From assembly GCA_038230255.1 (NCBI GenBank), contig JBBRNP010000009.1:1-64000 (forward strand): DNA of 64,000 nucleotides. The letters run 5' to 3'. The notes under the pieces are model-generated. The model was not told the origin of the DNA and ran no database searches. It saw only the letters and a list, made by a program, of their open reading frames with translations. The translations under genes and the position numbers were made by a program. The DNA comes from AV40 sp038230255 (GTDB lineage: Bacteria > Verrucomicrobiota > Verrucomicrobiia > Chthoniobacterales > UBA10450). Shown piece by piece: positions 1 to 15,794 of this stretch; within the stretch, counting starts at the first letter, position 1; each line of letters opens with the position of its first letter.

Positions 1-2
1 GC

Positions 3-128
3 TGCTACGCATGGAACTTTCCAAAAGAAACGGAGACACGCTTTGTAACTGTGCTTGAGATTCCGCCAGTGGACTCCGCGCAGACAGCCGTACGCGCTTC
101 GATTGCTAGAGTGCATCATCAACCGTGA
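3..128 (+). CDS. Possible C-terminal end of an upstream gene (partial)
   Basis: One forward frame is open from the window edge to a TGA and would encode about 41 residues, ending in a sequence rich in Val, Ala and Arg. Nothing in it is recognisable. The roughly 105 bp that follow before the polyketide synthase start would then be its spacer. Such a short open stretch can occur by chance, so this is only a possibility; the alternative is that the whole first 230 bp is a promoter region. Confidence 0.22.
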   Translation, partial: CYAWNFPKETETRFVTVLEIPPVDSAQTAVRASIARVHHQP

Positions 129-233
129 ACTCTGATCCTTGTGTTCTCTGCATTTTTCGTCACGGCCGAAACGTTCGAATCAAGTTGACCAAATTTACGT
201 CCAATTTACCGATAGTTGTTTCTCAGTTTTCAG

Positions 234-7934
<7,701 letters not shown>

Positions 7935-9290
7935 ATGTCTCAGGACAACCGAGCGCGTCTGAAGCAATGGCTTGAGAGCGGAGAAATCCGCCTCCAGTCG
8001 CTGACATTTCCCCAACGCGAATTATGGGAGGCCTCGCCTGTGCCTGTGGCGGACGTGTCCAACAACATCTGCGCCATCATTCAAGGACGCGGCTTGCTGA
8101 CGCCGCAGGGATCCGAGGCGGCGCTGCAAAAAGTGGTGGACCGTCAGGAGGTGTTTCGCCTGTCGTTCCTTCCCGGCAAGGACCAGCCCATGCAGATGAT
8201 TCGGAATGCGGGCAAGCCGATGCTGAAGTTCCACGAACTCCCGGCCTCGCAGCGACACCCGGAAGCGGTCAAAGCACGGGCCGAGGAAGTTTTCAGCAAG
8301 CCCTTCGATCTGGTGCAGGGTCCGCTCTATCGCGCAGAAGTGTTCCGTCGGGCCGCTGATGATCACGTGCTGGTGTTTGCGATTCATCATGCCATTGCCG
8401 ATGGCTGGACGTTAGGCGTGTTCTTTCAAGAACTGTGCGCGGCTTACATGGATGGGATAAGAGGTCTGGCCGCCCCCCGTGCTCCCGTACCCCTCTCTTA
8501 TATAGAGTGGGGTGCAGCCGAGCGTGCTTTCTGGCAGCCCGCGGAACTGGAGCTGCGAGCCACCTTCTGGAAATCTTGCCTGGCTGGGGCACCCCGCCTT
8601 TGGAGCCCGCCGAACGGTCCCGATGCAGCATCTTGGCAGCGGGATCGATGGGTTTCGCTCGTCCCGGCCGACCTTGGCCGCGCGGTGCGGGAACTGGCCC
8701 GACGCAATGGTGCCACCCTCTTCAGCACTCTCTTGGCCGCGTTCCAGATCGCCCTGTCCAAGTGGACGGGCGCTGATGACATCATTGTCGGCACGCCGGT
8801 TGCGAATCGAAGCAAACACGCGGTGCGCGAGACAATGGGCTACTTCTCCGGCATCGTGCCACTGCGTGGCCAGATTGACCGGAAGCGGACGTTCTCCGAC
8901 AGCCTTCGGGCAGTGCAGCAGACAACTGCCGATTCCCTCGCCAACGCCATGCCTTTTGCCGAATTGGTGAAGGCGCTGGGCGATCCACCGTCGGCTGGGC
9001 GCAATCCCATTTTTGAAGTACGTTTCGCCCTGCAAAACCATCCCGCTCCCGATGTTGCGGTGCCGGGTCTGTCGTTTCAGTTGAGAGTGCGCTCCACCGG
9101 CACCGCCCGTTTCGACCTTGGCTGCGAGATTAACGAGGAAGGTGACGGATTGGAAGTGGCATGGCTGTTCCGGAGGAATCTGTTTCCCCTTGATGCCATT
9201 CAGAACCTGGGCAACTTATATCAGGCCGTGCTGGCAGGCGGTTGCCGCTCACCCGAAAGCCGGACCGACGCGCTTATGATCAGTCTGTGA
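7935..9290 (+). CDS. Stand-alone condensation-domain protein (acyltransferase)
   Basis: This 451-residue protein is a complete NRPS-type condensation domain on its own. The N-terminus has an LTFPQRELW motif, and the catalytic HHxxxDG motif is intact (His151-His152...Asp156-Gly157). It starts with ATG directly after the TGA of the polyketide synthase, so the two are almost certainly co-translated. Enzymes of this superfamily join an acyl thioester to an amine or alcohol. Because the synthase has no thioesterase, the simplest inference is that this protein releases the chain from the ACP as an amide or ester. The acceptor cannot be read from sequence, and no adenylation or carrier domain follows. 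A trans-esterifying PapA-like role is the main alternative. Confidence 0.88.
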   Translation: MSQDNRARLKQWLESGEIRLQSLTFPQRELWEASPVPVADVSNNICAIIQGRGLLTPQGSEAALQKVVDRQEVFRLSFLPGKDQPMQMIRNAGKPMLKFHELPASQRHPEAVKARAEEVFSKPFDLVQGPLYRAEVFRRAADDHVLVFAIHHAIADGWTLGVFFQELCAAYMDGIRGLAAPRAPVPLSYIEWGAAERAFWQPAELELRATFWKSCLAGAPRLWSPPNGPDAASWQRDRWVSLVPADLGRAVRELARRNGATLFSTLLAAFQIALSKWTGADDIIVGTPVANRSKHAVRETMGYFSGIVPLRGQIDRKRTFSDSLRAVQQTTADSLANAMPFAELVKALGDPPSAGRNPIFEVRFALQNHPAPDVAVPGLSFQLRVRSTGTARFDLGCEINEEGDGLEVAWLFRRNLFPLDAIQNLGNLYQAVLAGGCRSPESRTDALMISL

Positions 9291-9298
9291 TCAATCCC

Positions 9299-10255
9299 AT
9301 GAAAACAACGGAGGACTCGATCGAGCCGCATGAGCCCCATTGGGTAAGCCGTTCTGCCTTCCAAGTAGTTATCGTCCTCTTTTTTTTCACCGAAATCGCG
9401 CTGGCTGCGGTCGTGTATAGCGGATCATCGGTCTGGCTGGCAGTGCCGCTCGTATTGGTCGCCAGCCATCTCATGCACGGGGCCTTGGTCGGTTTTCACG
9501 AAGCGTCCCACGGCCTCCTCAGCCGGAGCCGCCGCTTAAATGAGGTGGATGGCATCATCCTTGGGATCCTGAGCTTTACGAGCTTCAGCCTCTATCGCGC
9601 CGCGCATCAATTGCATCACGCGCAGCTGGCCACCGAGCGTGACGAAGAACTCTGGCCGTTCGTCCATCCTGGAATGCCACGATGGGGTAGAGTTGTCGCT
9701 GCCTTTCTCGAACTCACGGCTGGCTTGTTTTTCACGCCGTCTCTATTCCTGCGCACTTTCCTGCGGACCGGTTCACCGATTCGCAGCAATAAGGTGCGTC
9801 GGCGAATTTGGGCTGAACTGGCCCTGATGGTCGTCGCGTGGATCGGGATCGTATCCGCCGTCACATATTGGCACGCGTGGCCATATTTTCTGTGGATGTA
9901 TTTGGCGCCTGCAGTTTTGGCCGCGAACCTGCAAAGTTGGCGTAAATACATCGAGCACGTCGGGCTGACTGGCAGCACGGTGAACAGCTCCACTCGGAGC
10001 ATTGTGGCGCAGGGCTGGATCGGCCGACTTGTTGCGTTCAGCCTGCTCCATGAACCTTTTCATGGCGTGCATCACAAGCTCGCCGGGTTGCCGCACGCGG
10101 AACTTCCCCAGTTCGCTTCGGAGCTCCTGCCCATGGCTCCTGAAGAACGAGCTCCCTACCAGAGCTATCGACATGCATTATTGGACTTGCTCCACAGCCT
10201 TGCCGATCCCCGTGTGGGTGCCCAGTGGCGCACCGCAAACCCAGTTCGAACATAG
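9299..10255 (+). CDS. Membrane fatty acid desaturase family protein
   Basis: A 318-residue integral membrane protein with three histidine clusters that bind a di-iron centre: HEASH (67-71), HQLHH (103-107) and HEPFHGVHH (251-259). Hydrophobic stretches at about 20-60, 135-155 and 175-210 fit a membrane desaturase or hydroxylase (FA_desaturase family). I place the start at the ATG at 9299, because the longer frame back to 9242 uses a TTG inside the condensation-domain gene. It lies 8 bp downstream of that gene, so it belongs to the same operon and probably acts on the polyketide-derived acyl chain or its lipid form. The reaction (desaturation, hydroxylation or ketolation) is not determined. 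Confidence 0.9.
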   Translation: MKTTEDSIEPHEPHWVSRSAFQVVIVLFFFTEIALAAVVYSGSSVWLAVPLVLVASHLMHGALVGFHEASHGLLSRSRRLNEVDGIILGILSFTSFSLYRAAHQLHHAQLATERDEELWPFVHPGMPRWGRVVAAFLELTAGLFFTPSLFLRTFLRTGSPIRSNKVRRRIWAELALMVVAWIGIVSAVTYWHAWPYFLWMYLAPAVLAANLQSWRKYIEHVGLTGSTVNSSTRSIVAQGWIGRLVAFSLLHEPFHGVHHKLAGLPHAELPQFASELLPMAPEERAPYQSYRHALLDLLHSLADPRVGAQWRTANPVRT

Positions 10256-10331
10256 TCTGTCGGGACCGGATCATCGCCTGAGCCATTTTCCCGCCAAGCT
10301 GTTTGGAGGAGAAGCCCGACTGTATCAGACA

Positions 10332-11138
10332 ATGAAGATAAGGAGAAAAAGCGTTCCAGTATTGTTCGCCATGGCGTTTCTCTCGCCATTGTCTGCACCG
10401 GCCGTAGAAGTGACCCAATTTGAAGCGACTGCGCACGGCTTTCCTGCATTGCTGGATTCGAATGGAAAAAAGCTGGCTGATGGCGAGTTCGCAGAATGGA
10501 TCGATGACGAGCGCCTGCACATTACGATCACCTACAGATTTGAGCGCGGAGATCGCACCGAGGAGAAAGCAGTTTTTCGGCAAAAGCCCGAGCTCATTCA
10601 GGAAGAATGGTCGTGGCGCGAGCTTAAAGGCGGGCAGCTCATGCGCCATTTCGCGGTGGACTTCAAAACACAAACGGCCACGGCTCAAAAACGCGAGAAG
10701 GACGAGTTTAAAAATTGGTCGGAGAAAATCGACGTGCAGGCTGGCCGGACGTTTGCTGGTTATGGTTTCATGTTGGCGGTGCAGAATCTCCGGCCACGGC
10801 TTATCCGCGGAGAACAGATCGAACTTCAGGCAGTTGGTTTCACACCGAAGCCAAGGGTCGTTACAGTGCAGATATCGCACGGCGGCGTCGATCAGATGAA
10901 GATGGCGGACCGGCTCCTGGAAGGCGATCGCTTCGTTATTCATCCCAAGATCGGGGCGATCGCCGGATTATTTGTTCACGTGCCCGACACGCTAATCTGG
11001 TTGACCAAACCACCGGCCGAGTTTCTGCGTTGGGAAGGGCCGGTAGCGGAACCTAGCGACCCAATAACCCGCGTCGATCTCGTTCCTGGGACGGAGAGCG
11101 GCCCGGCTAAGCCGGTGAAAACGAGCGATGCCCGTTAG
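10332..11138 (+). CDS. Secreted protein of unknown function
   Basis: The ATG at 10332 gives 268 residues with a clear signal peptide (basic MKIRRKS start, hydrophobic core, Ala-rich cleavage region near residue 24). The mature part is rich in beta-forming and charged residues and shows no catalytic motif I recognise. An in-frame extension back to 10002 overlaps the desaturase and is not credible. It follows the desaturase by 76 bp on the same strand, so it could be the last gene of the polyketide operon, or it could be unrelated. No function is assigned. Confidence 0.75.
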   Translation: MKIRRKSVPVLFAMAFLSPLSAPAVEVTQFEATAHGFPALLDSNGKKLADGEFAEWIDDERLHITITYRFERGDRTEEKAVFRQKPELIQEEWSWRELKGGQLMRHFAVDFKTQTATAQKREKDEFKNWSEKIDVQAGRTFAGYGFMLAVQNLRPRLIRGEQIELQAVGFTPKPRVVTVQISHGGVDQMKMADRLLEGDRFVIHPKIGAIAGLFVHVPDTLIWLTKPPAEFLRWEGPVAEPSDPITRVDLVPGTESGPAKPVKTSDAR

Positions 11139-11149
11139 CGGGGGAACCA

Positions 11150-11678
11150 TCAGATCGAGGACTCAGCGACGTAGTTCAGCAGATCAAGCGGGCCCTCCGA
11201 AAGCGAGCTCCTGTTTCAGCGTCCGCTCTTCCGAAGAAGTAATCCGGTTTGTTCCGCACTCAGAAAGGCTAACCTTACCGCCGAAAGTCTGGACGATCCA
11301 CTCGCAGCCGAGCGCTTGCTGGAGCAAAATCGTTTCGATCTCATTTTTCTCGATGTCGAGATGCCAGGGCAAAGCGGCCTCGAGCTTTGTATGAAGATCC
11401 GCAAGATGGCGACGAATCAGGCGACGCCGGTGGTGTTTGTCACCGCTCATTCTGATTTTGGGAGTCGGGCGCAATCGACTTTAAGCGGCGGAAATGATTT
11501 TATCGCCAAACCGTTCCTATTAGTTGAGCTGGCGGTTAAAGCACTGACTTTGCTGTTCAAAGAAAGGACTCGGCCGCTATCGATGGCAACCGCGCCAGAC
11601 AGCGCCCCGGATAACGCAGACAGTCAGGAACCGGAGTTCCCCGCGGTTCGCGCTGCGCTCGGTATTCACAACGCATAA
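11150..11678 (+). pseudogene. Broken response regulator receiver gene
   Basis: The 3' half reads as a receiver domain: phosphoacceptor region FDLIFLDVEMPG, then VVFVTAH, then IAKPF with the conserved Lys. The first beta strand with its acidic pair is missing. Just upstream, another frame encodes a linker-like stretch (VQQIKRALRK...ALPKK) that hits a TAA at about 11241. The receiver frame begins right there with NPVCSALRKANL. The simplest reading is a frameshift plus a short deletion that removed the start of the receiver and fused two frames. The only available starts inside the receiver (TTG at 11316) would give a protein lacking a third of the fold, so I treat it as a remnant. Confidence 0.6.
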
Positions 11679-11731
11679 GGTTTTGAACCAGACATCGTGT
11701 CATGACGAAAATTTTCCGCGCCTCGATTCCG

Positions 11732-12241
11732 TCAAACGCCGCTAAATGCCGATGAACCCTGCGAGCGTTGATTAACCGCCCGGAGTTCGGCAATTGTGCC
11801 GCGCAGTTCGGCGGTGCGCTCGCGCACGGCTTCCTCTAATGCGGAGCGCTGATTCTCCAGAACTTGAGTGAGGCGTCGGGTTTCGAGAAGATTGCGGATG
11901 CGCAATAGGGCTTCGGCCTGGCTAACGGGCTTCACCAAAAAATCGGTCGCTCCCGCTTCCAGTGCGCGCGCTTTCGCTTCTTCGGTTACATCAGCGGTCA
12001 GGACTACGATTGGCAGAAAACTTTCAGAAACATCCGCGCGCAGCGCTTCCAGCAAAGTAAACCCGTCCACGTCCGGCATAATGAGATCGAGTAAGATCAG
12101 GTCAGGATCAAAAGCGGCACATTTTTCAAGCGCTTGCCGAGAATCTGTGATTCCCAGAACGCGGCTGTAGCCGGTTCTTTGCAGCAGTTGTCCCAACAGC
12201 GTAACCGTCATCCGGTCGTCATCGACGACAAGAATCTTCAT
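11732..12241 (-). CDS. Response regulator, receiver plus C-terminal coil
   Basis: About 169 residues from the ATG at 12241 (the longer frame to 12268 adds nine unconserved residues). Acidic pocket in ILVVDDDR, phosphoacceptor Asp in LILLDLIMP, Thr in VVLTAD and Lys in FLVKPVS are all present, so it should be phosphorylatable. The receiver is followed by an alpha-helical coil (ALEEAVRERTAEL) of the type that normally leads into an HD-GYP or kinase output. Here the protein stops shortly after it, without an output domain. No partner kinase is adjacent. It may act by protein contact, or it may be a shortened form of a two-domain regulator. Confidence 0.85.
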   Translation of the reverse strand: MKILVVDDDRMTVTLLGQLLQRTGYSRVLGITDSRQALEKCAAFDPDLILLDLIMPDVDGFTLLEALRADVSESFLPIVVLTADVTEEAKARALEAGATDFLVKPVSQAEALLRIRNLLETRRLTQVLENQRSALEEAVRERTAELRGTIAELRAVNQRSQGSSAFSGV

Positions 12242-12331
12242 CCGGTGAAGGAGCGGCTCGGAAATCATTGCGTGCCATTAAAGGCAGCACATCTCATTCC
12301 GGCAACTGGCTGGAATGACCGCGGCTCGGTT

Positions 12332-12658
12332 CTACGCCAGAGCTTCGATTCGGCTGAGCAAATCCTTTTTGCTCGTCATACCCGTCACTTGATCGCGCAG
12401 TTGGCCATTCTTGAAGAAGAGCAGCGAGGGGATGGCGCGGATGTTGTACTTAAATGAGAGGCTCTGGTTTTGATCCACGTTCACTTTCGCGACTTTCACG
12501 GCGTCGGCTTTTTCGCGGGCGATTTCGTCGAGGAGCGGTGCGATCAGCTTGCACGGTCCGCACCACTCGGCCCAGAAGTCCACCAATACCGGTTTGTCGC
12601 TGTTGATTTCGCGGTCAAAGTTCGATTCGTCCAGATTGATTGTCGCTGAGTTTTCCAT
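12332..12658 (-). CDS. trxA: Thioredoxin
   Basis: A 108-residue cytoplasmic protein with the WCGPCK redox motif, the cis-Pro segment (AIPSLLFF) and the usual thioredoxin length. It reduces disulfides in proteins such as ribonucleotide reductase using electrons from thioredoxin reductase. The start ATG at 12658 is followed 4 bp upstream by the stop of a Pro-rich membrane protein, so the two are probably co-transcribed. There is no signal peptide. Confidence 0.96.
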   Translation of the reverse strand: MENSATINLDESNFDREINSDKPVLVDFWAEWCGPCKLIAPLLDEIAREKADAVKVAKVNVDQNQSLSFKYNIRAIPSLLFFKNGQLRDQVTGMTSKKDLLSRIEALA

Positions 12659-12662
12659 GGCT

Positions 12663-13130
12663 TTAGGAAAGATAATTCCAAATCTGAAGAATCAAAATGG
12701 CCGCTGAAACTCCGAGCACTGCCCAGCATAACGGCATTGGAATCTCATCGATTCGAAGTTGCGGTGTGGGTGCAGGTTCCGGCGTCAGGGTAACGACGGT
12801 CGCAGGCGTTTCCATGGCCGGCAAATTGATCAGCGGCTGCGTCTTTTTCATTTGAACCGCCGGTTTTGGCTGCGGATCGGGCAACACGGTGATGCGTGCC
12901 GTCTCTTTTTTTGGAGACGGCGTCGTCATCGGCGCGGGCATTGCTGCAGTGGCGACTCGCGCGGGAGAAGGTGAATCGGCCGGAAGAGATGTTGGATTCG
13001 CCGGTGGTCGCGTTGGTAAATGAATTCGCACCGTGTCCCGCGATTCCGCTGGTCCGGACGAGGACGGACTTGGCGGTGGCGAAACGGTGATGCGCACCGT
13101 CTCCTTTTTCGGTTCGTTTGAATCGGCCAT
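12663..13130 (-). CDS. Pro/Thr-rich protein with C-terminal membrane anchor
   Basis: From the ATG at 13130 this encodes 155 residues: a long low-complexity region rich in Pro, Ser, Thr and Lys, with the phrase KKET(V/A)RITV occurring twice (near the start and mid-protein). A single hydrophobic helix follows at the extreme C-terminus (about 132-150). It looks like a tail-anchored protein with a disordered cytoplasmic part. The ORF can be extended to 13181, but the added residues do not resemble the rest. It lies 4 bp upstream of trxA. Function unknown. Confidence 0.65.
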   Translation of the reverse strand: MADSNEPKKETVRITVSPPPSPSSSGPAESRDTVRIHLPTRPPANPTSLPADSPSPARVATAAMPAPMTTPSPKKETARITVLPDPQPKPAVQMKKTQPLINLPAMETPATVVTLTPEPAPTPQLRIDEIPMPLCWAVLGVSAAILILQIWNYLS

Positions 13131-13227
13131 GCGGGTCGGACGTCCAGATAAGACGTTGCCTGACGCGGCGAATTTTGTCACTCCCGAAGTTGCTACAATT
13201 AGAAGAACTTCGCGCCGTCGACGCGAC

Positions 13228-14676
13228 CTAAGCCAGCAAATCGTATCCGCGCGCGCCGGTGATTCGCTTCACCACAAATTCGCCAACCGGCGCTGGTTCT
13301 TCCAAAATGACGCGCGTGTCGACGTCGGGCGCGTCCGCTTCGGTTCTGGCAATCAGCGGCTGATCGATCAGCAGTTTCAACTCGCGACCAATTTTCTCCC
13401 GCGCCATCTCGTGCGCGATTCTTTGCTGGATCGACATTGCCGCGCGATATCGCGCGTTCTTGAGCTTCATCGGAATCTGACCCGACATCTTGGCCGCGCG
13501 CGAGCCGTCTTCGCGTGAATATTTGAAAATTCCGAGACGCTCGAATCGGACACGCCCGATGAATTCAAGCAATGATTCGAACTCTTCGTCGGTCTCGCCT
13601 GGGAAACCGACGATGAAAGTCGTTCGCAAAGCGAGCCCCGGAATTCCGGCGCGAAGCTTCTCGATCAAGTTTTCAATGTGATCGCGCGATGTTTCCCGGC
13701 GCATCCGTTGCAACATCGATTCGTGGATGTGCTGAAGCGGGATGTCGATGTAACGCGCGACTTTATCGCAATCGGCGATCGTCTCGATCAATTCGCCGCT
13801 CCAATGCGCTGGATGGGTGTAAAGGAGTCGCACCCAAAAATCGCCGTCGATTTCCTGGATCGCGCGCAAGAGGGCGATCAGCGTCGGACCCCGGGCCGAA
13901 TCGACCGGCTGGCGCGGTCCGGCTTTTTCACTCCACAAATCCATTCCGTAATAAGTCGTGTCCTGACTGATCAGGTTGATTTCGCGCACGCCTTCGGCGA
14001 CCAGCCCACGAATTTCCGCAAGCACGGATTCCATCGTCCGGCTGCGATGCTTCCCACGCATTTGCGGGATGACGCAGAAACTGCACGGGTGATTGCAACC
14101 CTCGGCGATTTTCACGTAGACCGAATGCGCCGGCGTGAGTCGAAAGCGCGGCGTGTCATAATCCGGAACATAAGTTGGCCGCGTTTCGGCGAAACCAAGA
14201 TCGACATCCTCCTTTAGCACAGAAGAAGAAACGCCCAACGCCGAACGCCCAACGCCGAATCCCGAACTCTCTGCATTCGATGTTGGATGTTGGACGTTGA
14301 GCGTTGGACGTTTTCTTAAAATCTTTTCGATGATCGGCCCTAGTTCGCTCACTTCATCCAGTCCGATAAAGGCGTCGACTTCCGGCATTTCTTGCCGCAG
14401 CTCACGCGCGAAGCGTTGCGACATGCACCCGCTCACGATCAATTTTTGCCCGGCACGTTTGCTTAGTCCGCGAGCCTGGTGCGCGCTCAGGATCGCATCG
14501 ATCGATTCTTCCTTGGCCGAATCAATGAACGCGCAGGTGTTTATGACCAGAACGTCGGCTTCGTCGGCAGACGACGTGATTTCCATGCCGCGTTGCAGCA
14601 CGCTTCCGAGCATAATCTCGGCGTCCACCAGGTTTTTGGCGCAGCCGAGACTGATCATGCCGACTTTTGTACTCAT
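13228..14676 (-). CDS. rimO: Ribosomal protein S12 methylthiotransferase RimO
   Basis: Radical SAM enzyme that adds a methylthio group to the conserved Asp of ribosomal protein S12. Order of domains: N-terminal MTTase domain with cysteines in SLGCAKN, NTCAF and SGCMSQ (iron-sulfur cluster 1), then the radical SAM domain with CNHPCSFC (cluster 2), then a C-terminal TRAM-like region. At 482 residues it is longer than usual (about 440). The excess is a stretch at residues 124-153 that is the in-frame translation of a palindromic repeat (see the repeat at 14230), placed between the two domains where an insertion can be tolerated. All cluster cysteines are present, so the enzyme should be functional. 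Confidence 0.95.
   Translation of the reverse strand: MSTKVGMISLGCAKNLVDAEIMLGSVLQRGMEITSSADEADVLVINTCAFIDSAKEESIDAILSAHQARGLSKRAGQKLIVSGCMSQRFARELRQEMPEVDAFIGLDEVSELGPIIEKILRKRPTLNVQHPTSNAESSGFGVGRSALGVSSSVLKEDVDLGFAETRPTYVPDYDTPRFRLTPAHSVYVKIAEGCNHPCSFCVIPQMRGKHRSRTMESVLAEIRGLVAEGVREINLISQDTTYYGMDLWSEKAGPRQPVDSARGPTLIALLRAIQEIDGDFWVRLLYTHPAHWSGELIETIADCDKVARYIDIPLQHIHESMLQRMRRETSRDHIENLIEKLRAGIPGLALRTTFIVGFPGETDEEFESLLEFIGRVRFERLGIFKYSREDGSRAAKMSGQIPMKLKNARYRAAMSIQQRIAHEMAREKIGRELKLLIDQPLIARTEADAPDVDTRVILEEPAPVGEFVVKRITGARGYDLLA
14230..14312. repeat. Inverted word-repeat element inserted in rimO
   Basis: Left arm: repeats of the word CCAACGCCGAACGC. Right arm: repeats of GTTGGAYGTTGGACGTT. 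The right arm's reverse complement closely matches the left arm, with a short centre containing ctctctgcattcg. The DNA could form a long imperfect hairpin. It lies wholly inside rimO, keeps the reading frame and adds roughly 28 residues. Similar heptamer-rich palindromes are, to my knowledge, usually intergenic in Verrucomicrobiota. Confidence 0.8.
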
Positions 14677-14703
14677 GTTAAGAATGGAACTGGGCCGGCC
14701 GCG

Positions 14704-15780
14704 TTATTCGACGGTGACGTCGTCGTCGCCCGCCGCGACCGGTTTACCGTTTTTCTTGATCTGAACTGCGTCGCGATCCAAAACCCGGACCGCGATTTTT
14801 TGTCCGCGGAATTCGACGGTGCCGTCGGTTGGTGAAATCCATCGTTCGAACGCAGGCTGCTGCGATCCGTCATCCACCACGACTTTGATGTAAGTCTTCT
14901 TCAGCGGCTTGATCGCGATCTGGTTTGGTCCTTGCGCTTCAGCAGGCTTTTGGGCACCCGTCACGCGCGCCAATTCTTCAGGACGCACCGGTTCGGCGCG
15001 ACGGACCTCAGGTTCTTTCGGTGCGACACTGGCTTTGGCGGCTGCGCTTGCATTTGCGAAAGCCGGCACAAACGCGTTCGGTAGCGCAATCGACGGCGCT
15101 ACGGTTGCAACTGGCTGCGCAGTTTTCTTCGGAACTTCCGCTACTGCAGTCGGAGGAGGAGTTGACGGTGCGAGCGAAGGGGCCGTGGTCGCAACCGGCG
15201 GAGATTTTTTAGGAGCTTCAACGACCGCGGCCGGAGGCTGAGACGGCGCTGCTGAAGGAGGCGGAGCCACTGAGGTAGCGGGTGTTTGCGCCGGTGAGGC
15301 CTGCGTAGCGGTTGGTTGCGGAACGCCCACCATCTGGTGCGGTGCGATCCTTTGAATATTCAGGATCAAACGCATCAAAACGAACCCGACCACGATTACG
15401 CCAACTGCGATCAGTAATGGCATTGGCGAAGTGCGATCTCCGCTTCGCTGGCGTCGCACGACCGGCGCGCGCGCGCGCGCTCGAATCCGACGTGGTTTTG
15501 GCGCCGGCTGGTCCTGCAGATACGAATAACCGTCGACCGTTACCTGTTGCGACGTTTCGAAAACGTCGAGATAAGGGCTAACATCGACATCGAGAAACTT
15601 TCCGTAGATTTGCAGAAACCCTTTTGCATAAGCCAGGCTCGGAAATTGCGAGAAATCGTCCGCCTCGATCTCGGCCAAACGCGACGGACGGATCTTGGTC
15701 AGGCGGGCGGCTTCATCCAGCGTGAGGCCGCGGGCCAGTCGTGCATCTTGAAATTTCTTGCCCAGGCCTTCAATTGTCAT
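14704..15780 (-). CDS. RodZ-like helix-turn-helix membrane protein
   Basis: 358 residues. An N-terminal Cro/C1-like helix-turn-helix (about 3-75, LTLDEAARLTKIRPSRL) is followed by a basic linker and one transmembrane helix near 120-140. A long Pro/Ala-rich periplasmic linker (about 150-250) and a C-terminal DUF4115-type beta domain complete it. This is the layout of RodZ, which links MreB to the cell wall elongation machinery, although Verrucomicrobiota proteins of this type are divergent. It sits between ftsK and rimO on the same strand, 14 bp from ftsK. A purely regulatory membrane protein is the alternative. Confidence 0.8.
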   Translation of the reverse strand: MTIEGLGKKFQDARLARGLTLDEAARLTKIRPSRLAEIEADDFSQFPSLAYAKGFLQIYGKFLDVDVSPYLDVFETSQQVTVDGYSYLQDQPAPKPRRIRARARAPVVRRQRSGDRTSPMPLLIAVGVIVVGFVLMRLILNIQRIAPHQMVGVPQPTATQASPAQTPATSVAPPPSAAPSQPPAAVVEAPKKSPPVATTAPSLAPSTPPPTAVAEVPKKTAQPVATVAPSIALPNAFVPAFANASAAAKASVAPKEPEVRRAEPVRPEELARVTGAQKPAEAQGPNQIAIKPLKKTYIKVVVDDGSQQPAFERWISPTDGTVEFRGQKIAVRVLDRDAVQIKKNGKPVAAGDDDVTVE

Positions 15781-15794
15781 GACGGATTAGTCAG

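Noticed and set aside
10002..10331. N-terminal extension of the secreted protein gene
   Set aside because: It overlaps the desaturase, and the signal peptide begins at the internal ATG at 10332.
11128..11394. 88-codon forward ORF beside the broken receiver
   Set aside because: It is a third frame through the same degenerate region with no recognisable feature.
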